Below, one piece after another: positions 13,501 to 25,700 of a stretch of 64,000 nucleotides of DNA. The stretch covers positions 12,107,672 through 12,171,671 of the forward strand of contig NC_061782.1 of assembly GCF_022458985.1 (NCBI RefSeq), given 5' to 3'. Within the stretch, counting starts at the first letter, position 1; each line of letters begins with the position of its first letter. The translations under genes and the position numbers were made by a program. The notes below the pieces were generated by a model. That model had not been told where the DNA came from and did no database searches. It saw only the letters and a program-made list of their open reading frames with translations. This DNA comes from Mugil cephalus (Eukaryota; Chordata; Actinopteri; Mugiliformes; Mugilidae).

Positions 13501-14822
13501 CTGGAATCATCGGGAGGAACGGGCCCCAGTCCAAACAGCCGTTCCTGGTTGCTTTCTTTAAGGCCAGTGGGGTGTTGCTCCGCTCTGTCAGAGCTGCCGG
13601 TGGGAAGAAAAAGAACCACAATCGCAATAAATCTGGCAATCAACAAGAATCATCAAGAGCACCAAAAACTGGAGGTATGTGCACGTAGCGCGCTGTTAAG
13701 CGGCCATGAAAGTTCTTTATAATTTCCTTCCCGCTACATGCGCAGAGTTTTTAAATTAGATCAACTGCATCCTTTTGTGCAGCTGTTCAACAACACACTG
13801 GGCTCATCTTCATCACAACATGCTCACAATTACTGGCTAGAATGCAATGGCACTGATTCCATGACCTTATATTGTTGTTTGATTGTCTTTCCTTTTGTAT
13901 CGAGGAGTGTAACGAATACGTCATGAAGCTTATTTTACTTTGCTCTTTCAAATAAGTGTCTTAAAAAATGCCTCTCTATAGGCTAAAACTATGAGATTAC
14001 AAAAATGTTTTGTTGTGTTTTCTTCTCATTTGATCCTCACGTTAAAGGAATTAAACAAAATGACATGGGGGTTTATTCCCTTGTCACGCGGTGAGGTATA
14101 GTTCATTAATAATTTCAGGTAATAACTAACATCTGTTAATATTGTCTACAGATTTACAGATACAAAATATATTATGCAACCCCCAAAAGCTATGAACGTA
14201 TTATTCTCTGTTTAATAAATTACGTTCATTTTCAGATTTCAACACCAGCGAACAGAAGCAGGCCTGCAAGAAGCATGAGCTCTACGTCAGCTTCCGAGAC
14301 TTGGGTTGGCAGGTAACACCTCACACCCCGAAACACTGAAAGAACGAACTACAACAGTAGTCAGGTGAAAAGAGGAAATCATTGGTGTTTTTTTTTTAAC
14401 GAGTGAAGGTAATCTCACTCTTTTGTCCAGGACTGGATCATTGCACCGGAGGGCTACGCGGCTTTTTACTGCGACGGCGAATGCTCGTTTCCCCTCAATG
14501 CCCACATGAACGCGACGAACCACGCGATCGTGCAAACGCTGGTGAGAGCCCTCTAGAGTGCACCGCGCGCGTGCGCCGCCATAAAGTCACATTATAAGCT
14601 AGTAACGTTTCTAATTCATTTGAAAATCACTGTTCCTGCACCTCTTTTATCTCCTCGTGCTCTCATTTATAGGTCCATTTAATGTTTCCTGACAATGTGC
14701 CAAAGCCGTGCTGCGCCCCGACCAAGCTCAACGCAATATCGGTGCTTTACTTCGACGACAGCTCGAATGTTATCCTGAAGAAATATAGAAACATGGTAGT
14801 TAGATCTTGTGGGTGCCATTAG
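7569..14822 (+). CDS. bmp5: Bone morphogenetic protein 5 precursor
   Basis: Secreted TGF-beta superfamily ligand of the BMP5/6/7 group, acting through BMP receptors and SMAD1/5/8 in skeletal and soft-tissue patterning. Seven coding exons: 7569-8061, 10445-10637, 13005-13153, 13477-13674, 14236-14312, 14431-14541 and 14673-14822. They total 1371 nt, or 456 aa (human 454). The ATG at 7569 opens a hydrophobic signal peptide, followed by the prodomain block [19 protein letters not shown], which matches BMP5 better than BMP6/7. A furin-type RSVR at about residues 314-317 gives a mature chain of about 139 aa. The mature domain has all seven cystine-knot Cys (QACKKH, YCDGEC, KPCCAP, and CGCH at the end) plus an N-glycosylation site in NATNH. 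Phases agree only if intron 3 uses a GC donor. Flanked by col21a1 and hmgcll1 on the same strand, as in other vertebrates. Confidence 0.98.
8062..10444 (+). other. bmp5: bmp5 intron 1
   Basis: A GT-AG intron of 2.4 kb, phase 1, between the signal/prodomain exon and exon 2. No transposon was recognised. Its length and mixed composition leave room for enhancers, but I cannot point to a specific site. Confidence 0.85.
10638..13004 (+). other. bmp5: bmp5 intron 2
   Basis: A 2.4 kb phase-2 GT-AG intron. A poly-A run is at about 11180-11199 and a G-rich run (GGGGAGGGGG type) at about 11510-11540. The stretch at about 11260-11500 has little low-complexity sequence and could be a conserved element, which only cross-species alignment can show. 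No exon-like signal was found. Confidence 0.8.
13154..13159 (+). other. bmp5: Non-canonical GC splice donor of bmp5 intron 3
   Basis: The coding sequence reads GAT G followed by GCAAGT, then GA CGA AGT after the acceptor AG at 13475-13476. Joining at the GC restores Asp-Gly-Arg-Ser-Ile-Asn, as in mammalian BMP5. Using the overlapping GT at 13158 would shift the frame through the rest of the prodomain. GCAAGT is the usual strong context for the minority GC-AG class of U2-type introns. Confidence 0.85.
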
Positions 14823-15694
14823 TGCTTTAATTTATGCAATGTGGTGTGGGATTTGCTGGAAAACACATCTGGCGCAGGTGTGATGTGATGTACAGTATTA
14901 TGTATATAAAGTTTTATTACCTAATTTATTTTCCTTTTTTTAAAAGAAAAAAATATAGCACTGAATATTGTGATATTTAAATGATTAGGGCAAAATGTTG
15001 ATTTTATTTTACATCAGCTATCATCCGTGTCCATTGGCATATACTCTTTGTCTTGTTAGGTCTGTATGATTATGAGTAAACTATTCACTGGATTCTGCTC
15101 GTTTTTCTCCTTTCGTAATGTAAGATGTGGTATTGATGCTATACTTCAATGCTATTATCCTTCGTCATTTCAGTAACGGACCAACAGTCGTACAGAATAT
15201 ACAGCACCGTCACAAAATACAAATGCATTTGAGAAACAAGCGACGTCTTTTAGTGCTGACAATGCAGGCTGTTGGAAATATTTTCAATCAAATTGGATCT
15301 CTGGTTTAAAAAAAAAAAGAAAGAAACCAGTGAGTGTTCCCTAATGTAAACCACACTGCCCAAAGCTATTTTCAAGCTGTCACCATCTTTCAGCATTAAT
15401 ACTGCTTCACCTTTTCCAAGCCAGCTTTTTTTTCCTTCTTCTTCTTCTTTTTTTATACAAGTGTGTTCACAAAAAGGGGATTATGTCAGTCTGGAGTGTA
15501 TAATGTTTAGTGTTCACTTATGAAAGCTTTATAAATTATGTCATTTTTATCAATGTTATGTTACGTTAATCTCTCCCATAAACACTGTGTCTCGTTTCTC
15601 TGTGGTCTCTGTCCTAGCTGCGAACATCTTTGCTCCGCGTTAATTGTAGCTTTGGTTATGGGAGTATATCTTATTGTAGAGTGTTGTGTATTTT

Positions 15695-15700
15695 AATAAA
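15695..15700 (+). terminator. bmp5: Candidate bmp5 poly(A) signal
   Basis: AATAAA about 870 nt after the bmp5 stop codon, in AT-rich sequence with no other AATAAA that I noticed in between. It would define a 3' UTR of roughly 0.9 kb. It could also be a chance match; transcript ends would settle it. Confidence 0.5.
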
Positions 15701-16138
15701 TGTACCACTTGAAAGTTTTGATCTGACGCGCCCCATTTATCACCCTACAGCCACATGCACGATAAAAGAAAACGCTCCAAGATCAAATGTGTTGCTTAGC
15801 CTTGAAGCTTTTCTTGTCATCCAGCTGTAAGCCTTTTTACATTCACGTTGTCCCTTTGTATTTCTGTTTGGAGTTGTGTGGATGTTTTACGCACTGTTGC
15901 TGGACTACCGTCTCAGATTCATAAATGTTTGACAAGTGTGATATAAACTACAGGTCCACCCATGGAGCCTGTTGACATGCTCTTAGCAAGAGGTAATGCT
16001 AGTGGTGCGGAGCTAGCGGTGAAGTAGTGCCGTGACCTCCAAAGACAGCCCCAAAGGGTGGTTAAACAAATGACATGGGCCAGCAGAGAGTTATCATTCT
16101 GCAGACAATCCCTTTCAGATTACGGTGGAAAAAAAAAA

Positions 16139-16156
16139 TATATATATATATATATA
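16139..16156. repeat. (TA)n microsatellite
   Basis: About nine TA units follow a short poly-A run. A simple repeat with no other feature. Confidence 0.95.
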
Positions 16157-16559
16157 CAATCCATCACATGATTTATGCAATATGCGTAATACATCTCTGC
16201 TTTCTTGATTTCTGTAAACTCCTGTTTTGCACGTTGCCATCTGCCCCGTGCTAAGACTCACTCCTGGAAACAAAGTTTAGACTATAAACCAAGGCGAGTG
16301 CGTGTCGTTGCTCTCGTTCAGGAAAAGCATAACTTCCAGAAAACTGCGAGAGAACGTGCCATTTCCAGAGAAGTGCTCTGGTTGCGCGGGGATTTTCAAT
16401 GGTCTTGGAAATGTAGGGATTAGGTTAAGGATTAATATTTATTTACACAACTGTGTTGACCTTCGCCGAACACAGGATATGTACTGTTGCACTTTTTCTC
16501 CCCCCACCTATCCACTTTTAAAACTTTTTTTTTCTCTCTCTCTCGCTCTCTGACATGGC

Positions 16560-16790
16560 AGAACATTGAGTGACTGTATTTCACTTAATTAAAAGCAGTG
16601 GCTGGCCGGCCCAGATGTTATGTGGGCTCCATCTAAAAGGAGTGTTGACATTCGGTGAATAGAAGAGGCCACCTGCTAACTTAACTCTTGGCTTGAGGGG
16701 TGATTTGCATTCCTGTGGCCTGTTGCCTGGCATGATTACTCCTAGCACTTAACAATCCCATCTACTGTTTAATATCATGGATTCTTTCCA
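16560..16790. promoter_or_regulatory. Candidate conserved non-coding element downstream of bmp5
   Basis: A complex, non-repetitive stretch with a TTAATTAA homeodomain-type core near 16588 and the POU octamer ATTTGCAT immediately followed by TCC at about 16702. It lies about 1.8 kb past the bmp5 stop in a gene-free interval. The function is inferred only from motif density and position. Motifs of this kind also occur by chance in AT-rich DNA. Confidence 0.3.
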
Positions 16791-19499
16791 ATTCCGCTAC
16801 ATTTCTTCCTCGTCCGTAACGCAGGGGGGCTGCCATGAATGAGCTTCTTTTTAAGTTCCCCGAACGTACGCGACCCTTTCGACGGCAGCCTCCCGACCAC
16901 ATGAAAGGAAAGAGTAACAATCGCCATACACGGGGCAAGCTAATATAGGGTTTGCTTCTCCTCTGAGACCCCCGTGGTCAAAAAACAGCCTGCACTGAGT
17001 CAGAGGTGCCTTGACATTAATCAGTTGAGCAACTCTAGTGGCCACTTCTGAAACATGCTGAAAAGAGGTCGCAACCCCTGATGGTTTACTTTTCGTGAAG
17101 GGCTTCTCGTGAATTATTCATGCATTGTGGTCTAGGGTTTATAGTATATGTCACAACATACTGCGCCACATAAATATAGTTACATAATGCCAGGATGTGT
17201 CTCCAGGTGCTGACGTTAAGTTTTTTTGTTTTTTTTTTCTCGCACAAACATGTTTATTCTCTCAATGTGATGGAGAAAACAGACATGTCAGCGGCTGTTA
17301 AGAGCATGTGCTCTTATTCAACGAATGTGATATATTTATTAAGGAGAGATCGTCCCGGAGCTCTTGCCGGGTCGTGCCTGGCTGTCTGTGGTAAGAAATG
17401 CTAAACCATTGTCGGCAGGAAATGCATTGACAAATGCTGCATAGCAGCAGGCCCAAAACCTGATATTAAAACCCATTAATCTCGTCAGACTGGTGTGACA
17501 GAGATGTGCTCTAACAATATGAGACTCAGAGATTAAGCCTCGTGTCACTCAACTAAATTTGTGAGTATGTTTTCGGGTTTGCAAATATTGAAAAAGGGAA
17601 GCGTGTATTTTCTTACGTTTGAGCAAACGCGTGTAATGAAACTACACACACAATCAGCAATTATAAAAAGTCCACTTCGTACCTGTGTAACATGTATATT
17701 TATCTATGCCAGTGAATCTCTCTAAGGCTTCCAGAGCACTTCCTTTAATTTCCTTCAGTGATTTATTTATGCTGCATTTAAAGCATTTTGAGATGTTATC
17801 CGTTTCATAAACAAGTGGTCTGACTCAGAAATGAAAATCAAATGTGTCTGGCAGCCCATGAAAGAAAAGCTGGCTTTTACACAAACGTACCCATAAACCA
17901 TGAAACTAAACATTAGTTCACAGTCTTAATGGACTTCAACACGCCGGGCACTGAAAAGGCGCACTTGCAGTTTGATGGAACATTTGCGACTTGCGGCTAT
18001 CGATCAATAACTGCGATGACTGACACGACGCTTACTTTTATCGCGCTGCGGCGAATCCAACGCAGCTGCAGAAAATAATAAGTTATTGTTTGTTTAGTTG
18101 AGTAATTCCATGTTTCGCAGATTTCCCATCGCGTTAACCAGGGATCTTTTTTCTTTCTGTGGCTGCGAGTTTATTTTCAGAGTGTCACCTTGCAGTCCAT
18201 CCACAAGGCACGTGAAATTGTATCTAATAAAAATGTTGTGCAGTTTACCTAATTCATCTCCCCACATATGGTTCTCCTTATCTGTATTCTGTGGGTGGGC
18301 TATGACTTCCATACAGCTCAATGAAAAGGGAGACCATATGGGTCACATTTTTACATGTTGTTTGGTATGACAAGGCTGCAGCAAGGACCCGCGAGGAATG
18401 TGTCCTCACAGAGGGCAACGCAGAAAACACTGTTATGTTTGCTTGTTATTCACATAGGCACATTAGCTTCCCAAGCCACAGAGGAGAGGGGTTCGGGTCC
18501 CAGGAGTTACAACAGACTGTTTGTGAACTCAACTGTCACATCCCATTACCATTAGAGTTGGCACCTGCACGTTTAAATAGTTTCGAGGCAGCATTAAAGC
18601 GCGCGGGTCATCTGAACTTCATCTTTGAACGCTATTTAGCGGCGAGCCAATTTTATAAATAAACTAAACTGAAACCTTCTGCTTCTTTGTATAGATCTAT
18701 AAAATAGATTTACACACAGTTGTTTTCCCTAAAACAAGACTTTTTTCTACCGCATGAAAGATATTTTTCGCGAGAATCCATAAAACGCGCGAGTCTTTGC
18801 ATTTTGTGGTTTTGTCAAAGCAGAAATAAAAGCTCCTGATGTTATTTACTAACAATCTCTGCTTTTTTGTTGTTGTTGTTGCTGCTTTTGTGCAGCCTAT
18901 TGAACTATTGGGTAAAAAAAAAAAACACTAAATCCACAGATATGTCTATCCTGTGTTAGTCATAGAAGTTTCCAACCATTATGTCCATAAGGAGAATTCA
19001 TAATTGTGAATTAAGGAATAAAAGAAGAAACAGAAGGCAGAAAAAAATATAGATCCGTTGCTTTCAAATTGAAAACACACCAAAAAGTCCATCAGTTCAA
19101 GAATATAAAATTAAAGAACAGATTCTGGGCAGGAGCCACAGCAATTTGAGGCATCTTAGCATGTAGAATGCAATAGTTTCACCGACAATAAGGAATCAGA
19201 CTTCCCCACTTCTGCATAAAAGTGAGAACAAAATACGCAACTGTCACCAATATCTAGTTAAAGGAGCGCAGATATGTCAACAGCCGCGGTTTAACCCGGT
19301 TGATGTGTATTCTGGCAGCTCTAAATGCTGTGAAATTCAATTTCTCCCACCAAGGAAAAGAATACAGCGGCGGAAATCTCTTTACTTTATGATCCAGGTG
19401 GAGCCGTGATCCAGCCGCGACATCCTCCACAGTGCAATATAGAAATCTGCACAATAAATATGTGGCTGCTCAGAAACACCCGCTTGAATGTCTTCGCCA

Positions 19500-19620
19500 C
19501 GCCGGCGCTAACTGTTCGATGAATGATTTGATTATATTGCACTCTGCTGGTAATTAAATGGTGTGATTTTAATCACACTTCTCATTAAGTATAATTCATT
19601 ACAATTAGTGGATGAGCCCC
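19500..19620. promoter_or_regulatory. Candidate regulatory element with palindrome
   Basis: Contains GTAATTAAATG, then the perfect inverted repeat GTGTGATTTTAATCACAC (eight-base arms, two-base centre) at 19561-19578, then ACAATTAG. Clustered ATTA cores and a dyad look like paired homeodomain sites. No experimental or comparative support is available here. Confidence 0.3.
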
Positions 19621-22600
19621 ATGGTGTTACTTCTAGCTGCTTTTGTAGAGCAGGAGAATAAGACGACGCTCGGCAGTCCGTTATGTGATCATCTGTGGAT
19701 ACAAACACAACACATGGCGTCCGTGGCTTTTGTGACTAAAAGCTGTGGGGCGCTCGGCGGTATGATTACTGCAAGAATAATCTTTAACACACATGCTGTC
19801 TCTAAGGGGAGCTGTGGAAAGTTGGCTTGAAGCGGCCGGTCTTCCAGAAGAAACTGTAGGATAAAGGCTGCTATTTTTAAAGACTTTACGTTTTATTCTG
19901 AGAAAAAAAAAGTGTTTGTGGTGAAAAGAAAAAAAATTATTAACACATTATTTTCCCTTTTTCACCAGAATCCTTCAATACGATTGTAATGAGATGATGA
20001 AAAGAAGCCTTTCCTTACAATAAAGAAAACTAGTAGTTTCTATACATTTCTTCTTGGTTCTCATGGATGTTTCAGTTTCATGACTCTTGCTGTCGGGGTG
20101 ATAATAATGTGTCGTACGCTCGGGCCCTGGACTCTCTTGCTGCCACACTTGGGAGTTAAATCCAGCACGGAGAAATCGAACACGGATGGAGGATGAAAAT
20201 GGACTTAATCTGGTTCCTGTTTTCTTTTTTCCACTTTGTTTTCAGTCTATAACTGAGAGCTTAGAACCTCTTTCATGGCATGCCGAAACCTGTACTCCAT
20301 AAAGTGCTGCTTTTCACATCTGTTTCTTTCTTGGTACAAAAAAAAAAAGGAATAGTCTGTGTAGTCTGTGTTACATCCAGCTTTTTTTCCATTTATGTCT
20401 GAATGTTTGATTTTTATTTAATATTTTGAGAGTTCATCTTCTCCTTGGTCATTCGCAATCCACTAAATATATGGTTCTCCAGAGATTCCTGCAAACCAGC
20501 GCAGAGACGTCTCCTTTCCTGTCAGGCCATATCTGTTTGTCTAATCTCAAAGTTAGAGACTCTGTTTACGCAGTTTGAAAACTTCTTAGAAAACATCCTT
20601 GTTGTTTCTGAGCAGTCTGGCACTAAGACCGGATTGCTATTTTGTTTCCTTTTTGTTATCCTACTTTCTTTCAACAGCTTAACAAATCAGACATGTGGGC
20701 AGCATTGCTTTAGGTCTGGAACCAGGCAGATTTAACGCTGTTATAGAGAAAGCCACAATTGGACTTGGCTGCCAAATCGGACGCAGAGAGTCCTGAAAAG
20801 CCCCTGTCCTCTGTGCACGCTGACAGGGCCGGCAAACCAAGAAATTGTTTGGGGACTTGTGAAACAAAAAACAAAATAGAAAGGGGGTCTTGCGGTGGCT
20901 ACCTTTTGGCACGTTTTACAATGAAAACCATAAATTCGTTTAACCCTATGATAGCCTAAACTATATCACTCAACTCCACCCCTGCCTTCCCCACCCCAAC
21001 CACCCACCAAAAGAAAGACCGACCCTCTTTAGACCCCCGTTTGCTCCAGTATTTGCCACCAGAACCAGGGATCCCCACTGCACCCTAAAACCCAAACCAC
21101 AACATCAAAATAGCCAAAGTCCCAGGAGTAGGAGAGTTAATCCATGTTTTACTTCAATCTTCTCCTTACATTGGTCTAATATTTTACCAAAGACCCATTT
21201 TTCTTGTCAAATCCACTCTCCTCTTGCACTATTGTCACATCTTCCTTTACTTACGTACTATTTTGAAGTTTCTACTCACCTGCATTACATTGATTCCTTA
21301 AAGCAGGAAAACCCCTGAAGGCCAATTCTTTAAAGTGACCCTCTGCAGCTGGTTTTTGTCAACATGAATCATTTTCTCTGTGTTCCCTTCAAAGAAGAAA
21401 GCTTCAGTGTCAGTTAAGTTTAAGTGACTGGTGCAGTTATCACTGCTTGGAAAAGGGGGGGAAATGAAAAAGCAATGTTTCCTTGAACTACAGTACTTCC
21501 TCGAAGACTGGAAATAAAAAAAGGAAAATTCACGTAATTGCTACCATAGCATATTTATAGCAAAAGCTCCTAGCGCTTACACTGTGTGCTATATGGTACA
21601 GAGAGTTGTTGCAGTAATATTTTGCAGAAATGTAGGACATCTGCAAAAGGCAGATTTATAGGCATTTAAAATGTATAAAATTATGTAAAATGACAGAAAC
21701 AATGATTAGCCTTGATGTGGTTTAATGCAAACAACATAAATGTGTTAACAATTAGGTTAAAATATTGTTTAATGCTGCTGCACGTTGCTTTTTTTTACTT
21801 CTGAGGAACATGAATAAGTGAATAGAGGCAATGCACCAAAAGGGGAAAATATAGGCGGTCAGAACTGATAGTCATCAACCTTGAAGTTTTTCAAGGCCTA
21901 TCATATAAGTCACCTCCCTCCCTTGAAAGAAATGAGGTAGAGGTCTCTCATCAGTGCAGTTTAGCGTGGTGAGATGGTTGAATGCTAGGACTTCATTAAG
22001 TCCCTCTATTGTTAACATCTGGGTTCAGGATGGCTCTTTCTCTGGTAAATGTTGCCCTGGCTTAACAAGGGATTTTATTACACCATGCAGTTGACATTGG
22101 CAGCAGTGGCACGTCTGGCAATGGAAACCTCTCGATGGTGTAGGTCACAGGAGATCAATCAAAGCGGGCTGTTTCCCTGAAACCTTCAAGTCTCAGCTGG
22201 ACAGGAAGGTGCATGTGCATCCAATCTTGTTGAATGGGGATAAAATGTATCAGCTGCAATGTTCTTTGAATGCTTCCAAGAAGTACTAGTCCTATTAACA
22301 AATTATTTGGAGACAAGATGCAGCTGTACAAAGTCTTTTTTCTTTTCTAACTGTATTGTTTTCTGCCCTGATCCTATATTACTACTCCTATTGTCTTTCT
22401 TTGGATGCACATATTGTATTTGTCTCAAAAACTCGTCCACAAGTCCCAGCACCAAGTGCACCACTAATCTTCTTTATCGCCCCATTTGCCACTTTGCTTT
22501 ACACCATTTCCTCTCGAGTCTCCACCCTCCACTACCTACTCTCCATGCTGCTGATCCCCCCCTCCCTGCAGGAGATGTGGTTGCCATGGCCACTGCTGAA

Positions 22601-22639
22601 TCATCCTCCACCGTCTGCGCGTCTGTCCTCTAATTTAAT

Positions 22640-22770
22640 CTCCTCATGTCGCGAGGCCCCTCCGCCGTCCAGGCCTGCATTGGCACACACGTGAATTTGC
22701 TCTGTTAGTTGCGGCAAATCTGTGCATCGTATCCGCGGACGACAACGGAGGCTGAACGGCAGCCTTTCGG
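22640..22770 (+). promoter_or_regulatory. hmgcll1: GC-rich upstream/5' UTR region of hmgcll1
   Basis: The 130 bases before the hmgcll1 ATG are clearly more GC-rich than the surroundings and carry several CpGs (TCGCGAGG, ATCCGCGGACG). This fits a small TATA-less promoter and 5' UTR. The transcription start is not determined. Confidence 0.45.
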
Positions 22771-25700
22771 ATGGGTAACGTACCCACTACAGTGAAGCAC
22801 TGCCTGAGCTATGATCAACTCATCGAGGAATACCCATGGCTGAGGCGCTGGCTGCAGCAGGAGAAGGTGGGCGTCCTTTTCCTCGCTTCTAATCTACTGC
22901 ACATGCTCTGCCACATGACTCCCTCATGACAGGGAGGCTGCAGCCACGGAGGATGACAGCGCTGTTGCTGCTTATATAATAACCATCTCTTCTGTTTTGA
23001 CATCTTTTTTTTAAAGCTATGCATGGTATTTTCTTCCCCCTTTTTTTAAAAAAAAATCCATTGCATGATGGTTTTGCTTCTCTATTGTTGTGCAAGAATG
23101 TTGGATAAGCAGATGTAGTTTTCGTCTAGTGTTTAGACACATGTTTTTTTATGTAGCAAGCAGTTTCTCTGAGTTTGATTTAGCTAAATGCTCACTTTTC
23201 AATAGTAAACCAAAATAAAGTATAATAAAGTAAAAGTCCATTATAAATAAATATATCATAAGTAAAGCAGTTTTAGCGGTGCATAACAACAAACGTAATC
23301 AAATAGTTTTGAACTTTGCTTTGGCTAATTTGAGCTAATATGAAGTGCTTTAGTGTTGAAGCGATGCAACGAATATACCGAATTTGTGGGGGTAAAATGT
23401 TGAAGATTTAAGTCAAGGGTGATAGTCCCCGTTTTGGATCACCTGTCCCCCGACTGAAAATGTGCCTGATTTTAGCATTTTATGAATGAGAAAAAAAATG
23501 TTGCGCACACAATAGTTATTACGGTAGCTGTATAGGAAGCGCTTTTTTTTTTTATCTCCGTGTTGTAAATGTCCCCGGATTTCATTTAAGAAATCTAGCC
23601 ACCCTAATTTAACTTTTAAATTACTATTAAATATAAATATGAATCGAACTAAGCTAATAATGTACAAATATTTTTTATGTACAGTGTTTAACTAGTGTTA
23701 GCTAGCTGTTGCTAATTAAATACACTCCTTAACTCCTAGCTAACAGCTAACCACAGGAAGTGCTAGTTAACTGATGGAACAGGCATTTCTTTCAGAAGCT
23801 GGATTAAAAAAAAACATGAATAGTGGACATGGATTCAAGGATCAAGAGACAAAAAAATGAATGCTAATGTAGCTCCATGCCTGATGGATACAAAAAAGGC
23901 ACGTATTGCTAACACATTTTCTGTTAGCCACAACAATTTATCAAGCTGTCATGTCCTATCTATTGGCTTGTTTTTTTTTCTGCACTAGACAAAATAGATT
24001 AGCTGGTAACTTGGGTGGTCTTTCTAAAATATCGCTGTCGCTCAGTTTAAGGAGTTAGCTATACAAGATCTGGAATCTTTAACCAATGTTGGGGTTTCAC
24101 ATTTAAATACAACAAGGGCCCTTTTCTTTGAAATTATGAGGTTCAAACCAGAAAAATACCCTGATCCTCAGAATATCCCTTGTGGTTTGCGTGGAGTTAC
24201 CCCAATCCTGTTTCCCAGACATTTCCCCATGACACATCTCCTAAGTTTGCATCCTAATAGCATATGTTTTGGTTCTCAGGTTGCATCAGGCTTTGAGGTA
24301 GAGTTATTTATGTTAGAAATAACACGTCTCAGAGCATCCCATTCCGACGATGGCTGACTTGTGTCTTGACGTGTGATATTCCTCTTTATATTCTTTTCAA
24401 TTTCTGTTTGATATTCATTTTTCAGACTATTGCAGGACATGAGTATCCAGAGATTGTTAAAATTGTTGAAGTTGGGCCAAGAGACGGGCTGCAGAATGAA
24501 AAGGTATGCATTATCATTTCATATTTATGGGCTTCCTTGCTTCCTATTACTATGCGCGATCATTCCTGGAAACTCCCATTTTGTATTATGTATCTTTCAT
24601 ACATATAAAACATATGGGTTGTGTGCCATAATTGCCAGGAGCAGATGTTTCACATTTTCTTTAGAACTGAACAGGAAAGATGACACGGCTTCAGGCTGAG
24701 TTTCCTCTGCTTAGCATGTCACAACTTTATTGTTACTTTATTGCACACCTGTGGTTTTACAGATTGCAGTAGATGTCGAAATAATCCTATTGCCACAACG
24801 TGGCTTTATGATGCTATATTTTTACTAGGTTACATTCTGACTTATCTTAAAATATTCAGCGAAGGCACGGTTCAGCATGCAAAATATAGATATCAGAGAA
24901 AGCCACATATCTTCTTGTTCCACCCCCTATCTTGACTGGAATCAAATCCAGAAAGAGTTGTTTCAGTTTCATTGTTCCCCAGGAAATTGTTCCGACAGGG
25001 GTGAAAATCCAGCTGATAGACTTGCTCTCAGGAACAGGCCTGTCTGTGATCGAGGCCACCAGCTTTGTCTCTTCAAAGTGGGTGCCGCAGGTAATAACTC
25101 TTCTTTGTCCGCAGCAAAACAGTGCTGACTGATTTATTGGGCGCTCTTTCTAGCTCCTGCATAAGTACTGAAGGAAATCTGCCCTTCAAGCATCCTTGTT
25201 GGATACTCAGTTGGCTTTAAAAATAATTTTATGCTTCGTCTGTACCATCTTATTCCCTGCCATGAATTATACCCTGATTTACTTCCTGGAAAAAAAAAAG
25301 TTCATTTATGGATTGTCTACTGCCTACAAGCATGAGAAAACATTTGAGCATGATGATGTATTTCCAGACCCGTATTCGGATGATGTTAAAGGTTTATTTT
25401 TCTCCATCATTTGTTTTCCCCCCATCATTTAGATGGCAGACCATACTGACGTACTCAGGGGAATCAAGAGAGCACCTCATGTTCGGTACCCTGTTCTGAC
25501 ACCTAACCTGCAAGGCTTTCAGGATGCTGTAAGTGTTTTCAGCCCAGCCTAATATCCTGCGCTCTGCGGCATAATTAATCAAATTCAGCCATGCCCGTCA
25601 AGTCGTATTAATTGCTGGCACTGCATTGGTTTTTAGACAAATAATTCCTGTAAGTGTGACTCAGTCTTCAACGTGGAATTACAAGTACATTTTCTCTGCT

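Larger units (their letters stand above)
15701..22639. other. Gene-free interval between bmp5 and hmgcll1
   Basis: No coding exon or recognisable transposon was found in about 7 kb. This is unusual compared with the repeat-rich right half of the window. The open frames are short and show no splice or family support. The interval includes a TA microsatellite and stretches of complex AT-rich sequence with homeodomain and POU-like motifs (16560-16790 and 19500-19620, listed separately), which fits a regulatory landscape for bmp5. Confidence 0.6.

Noticed and set aside
22259..22694. Two overlapping plus-strand open frames (124 and 112 aa) upstream of hmgcll1
   Set aside because: Pyrimidine-rich low-complexity sequence with no family resemblance or splice context. 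More likely the promoter-proximal region.
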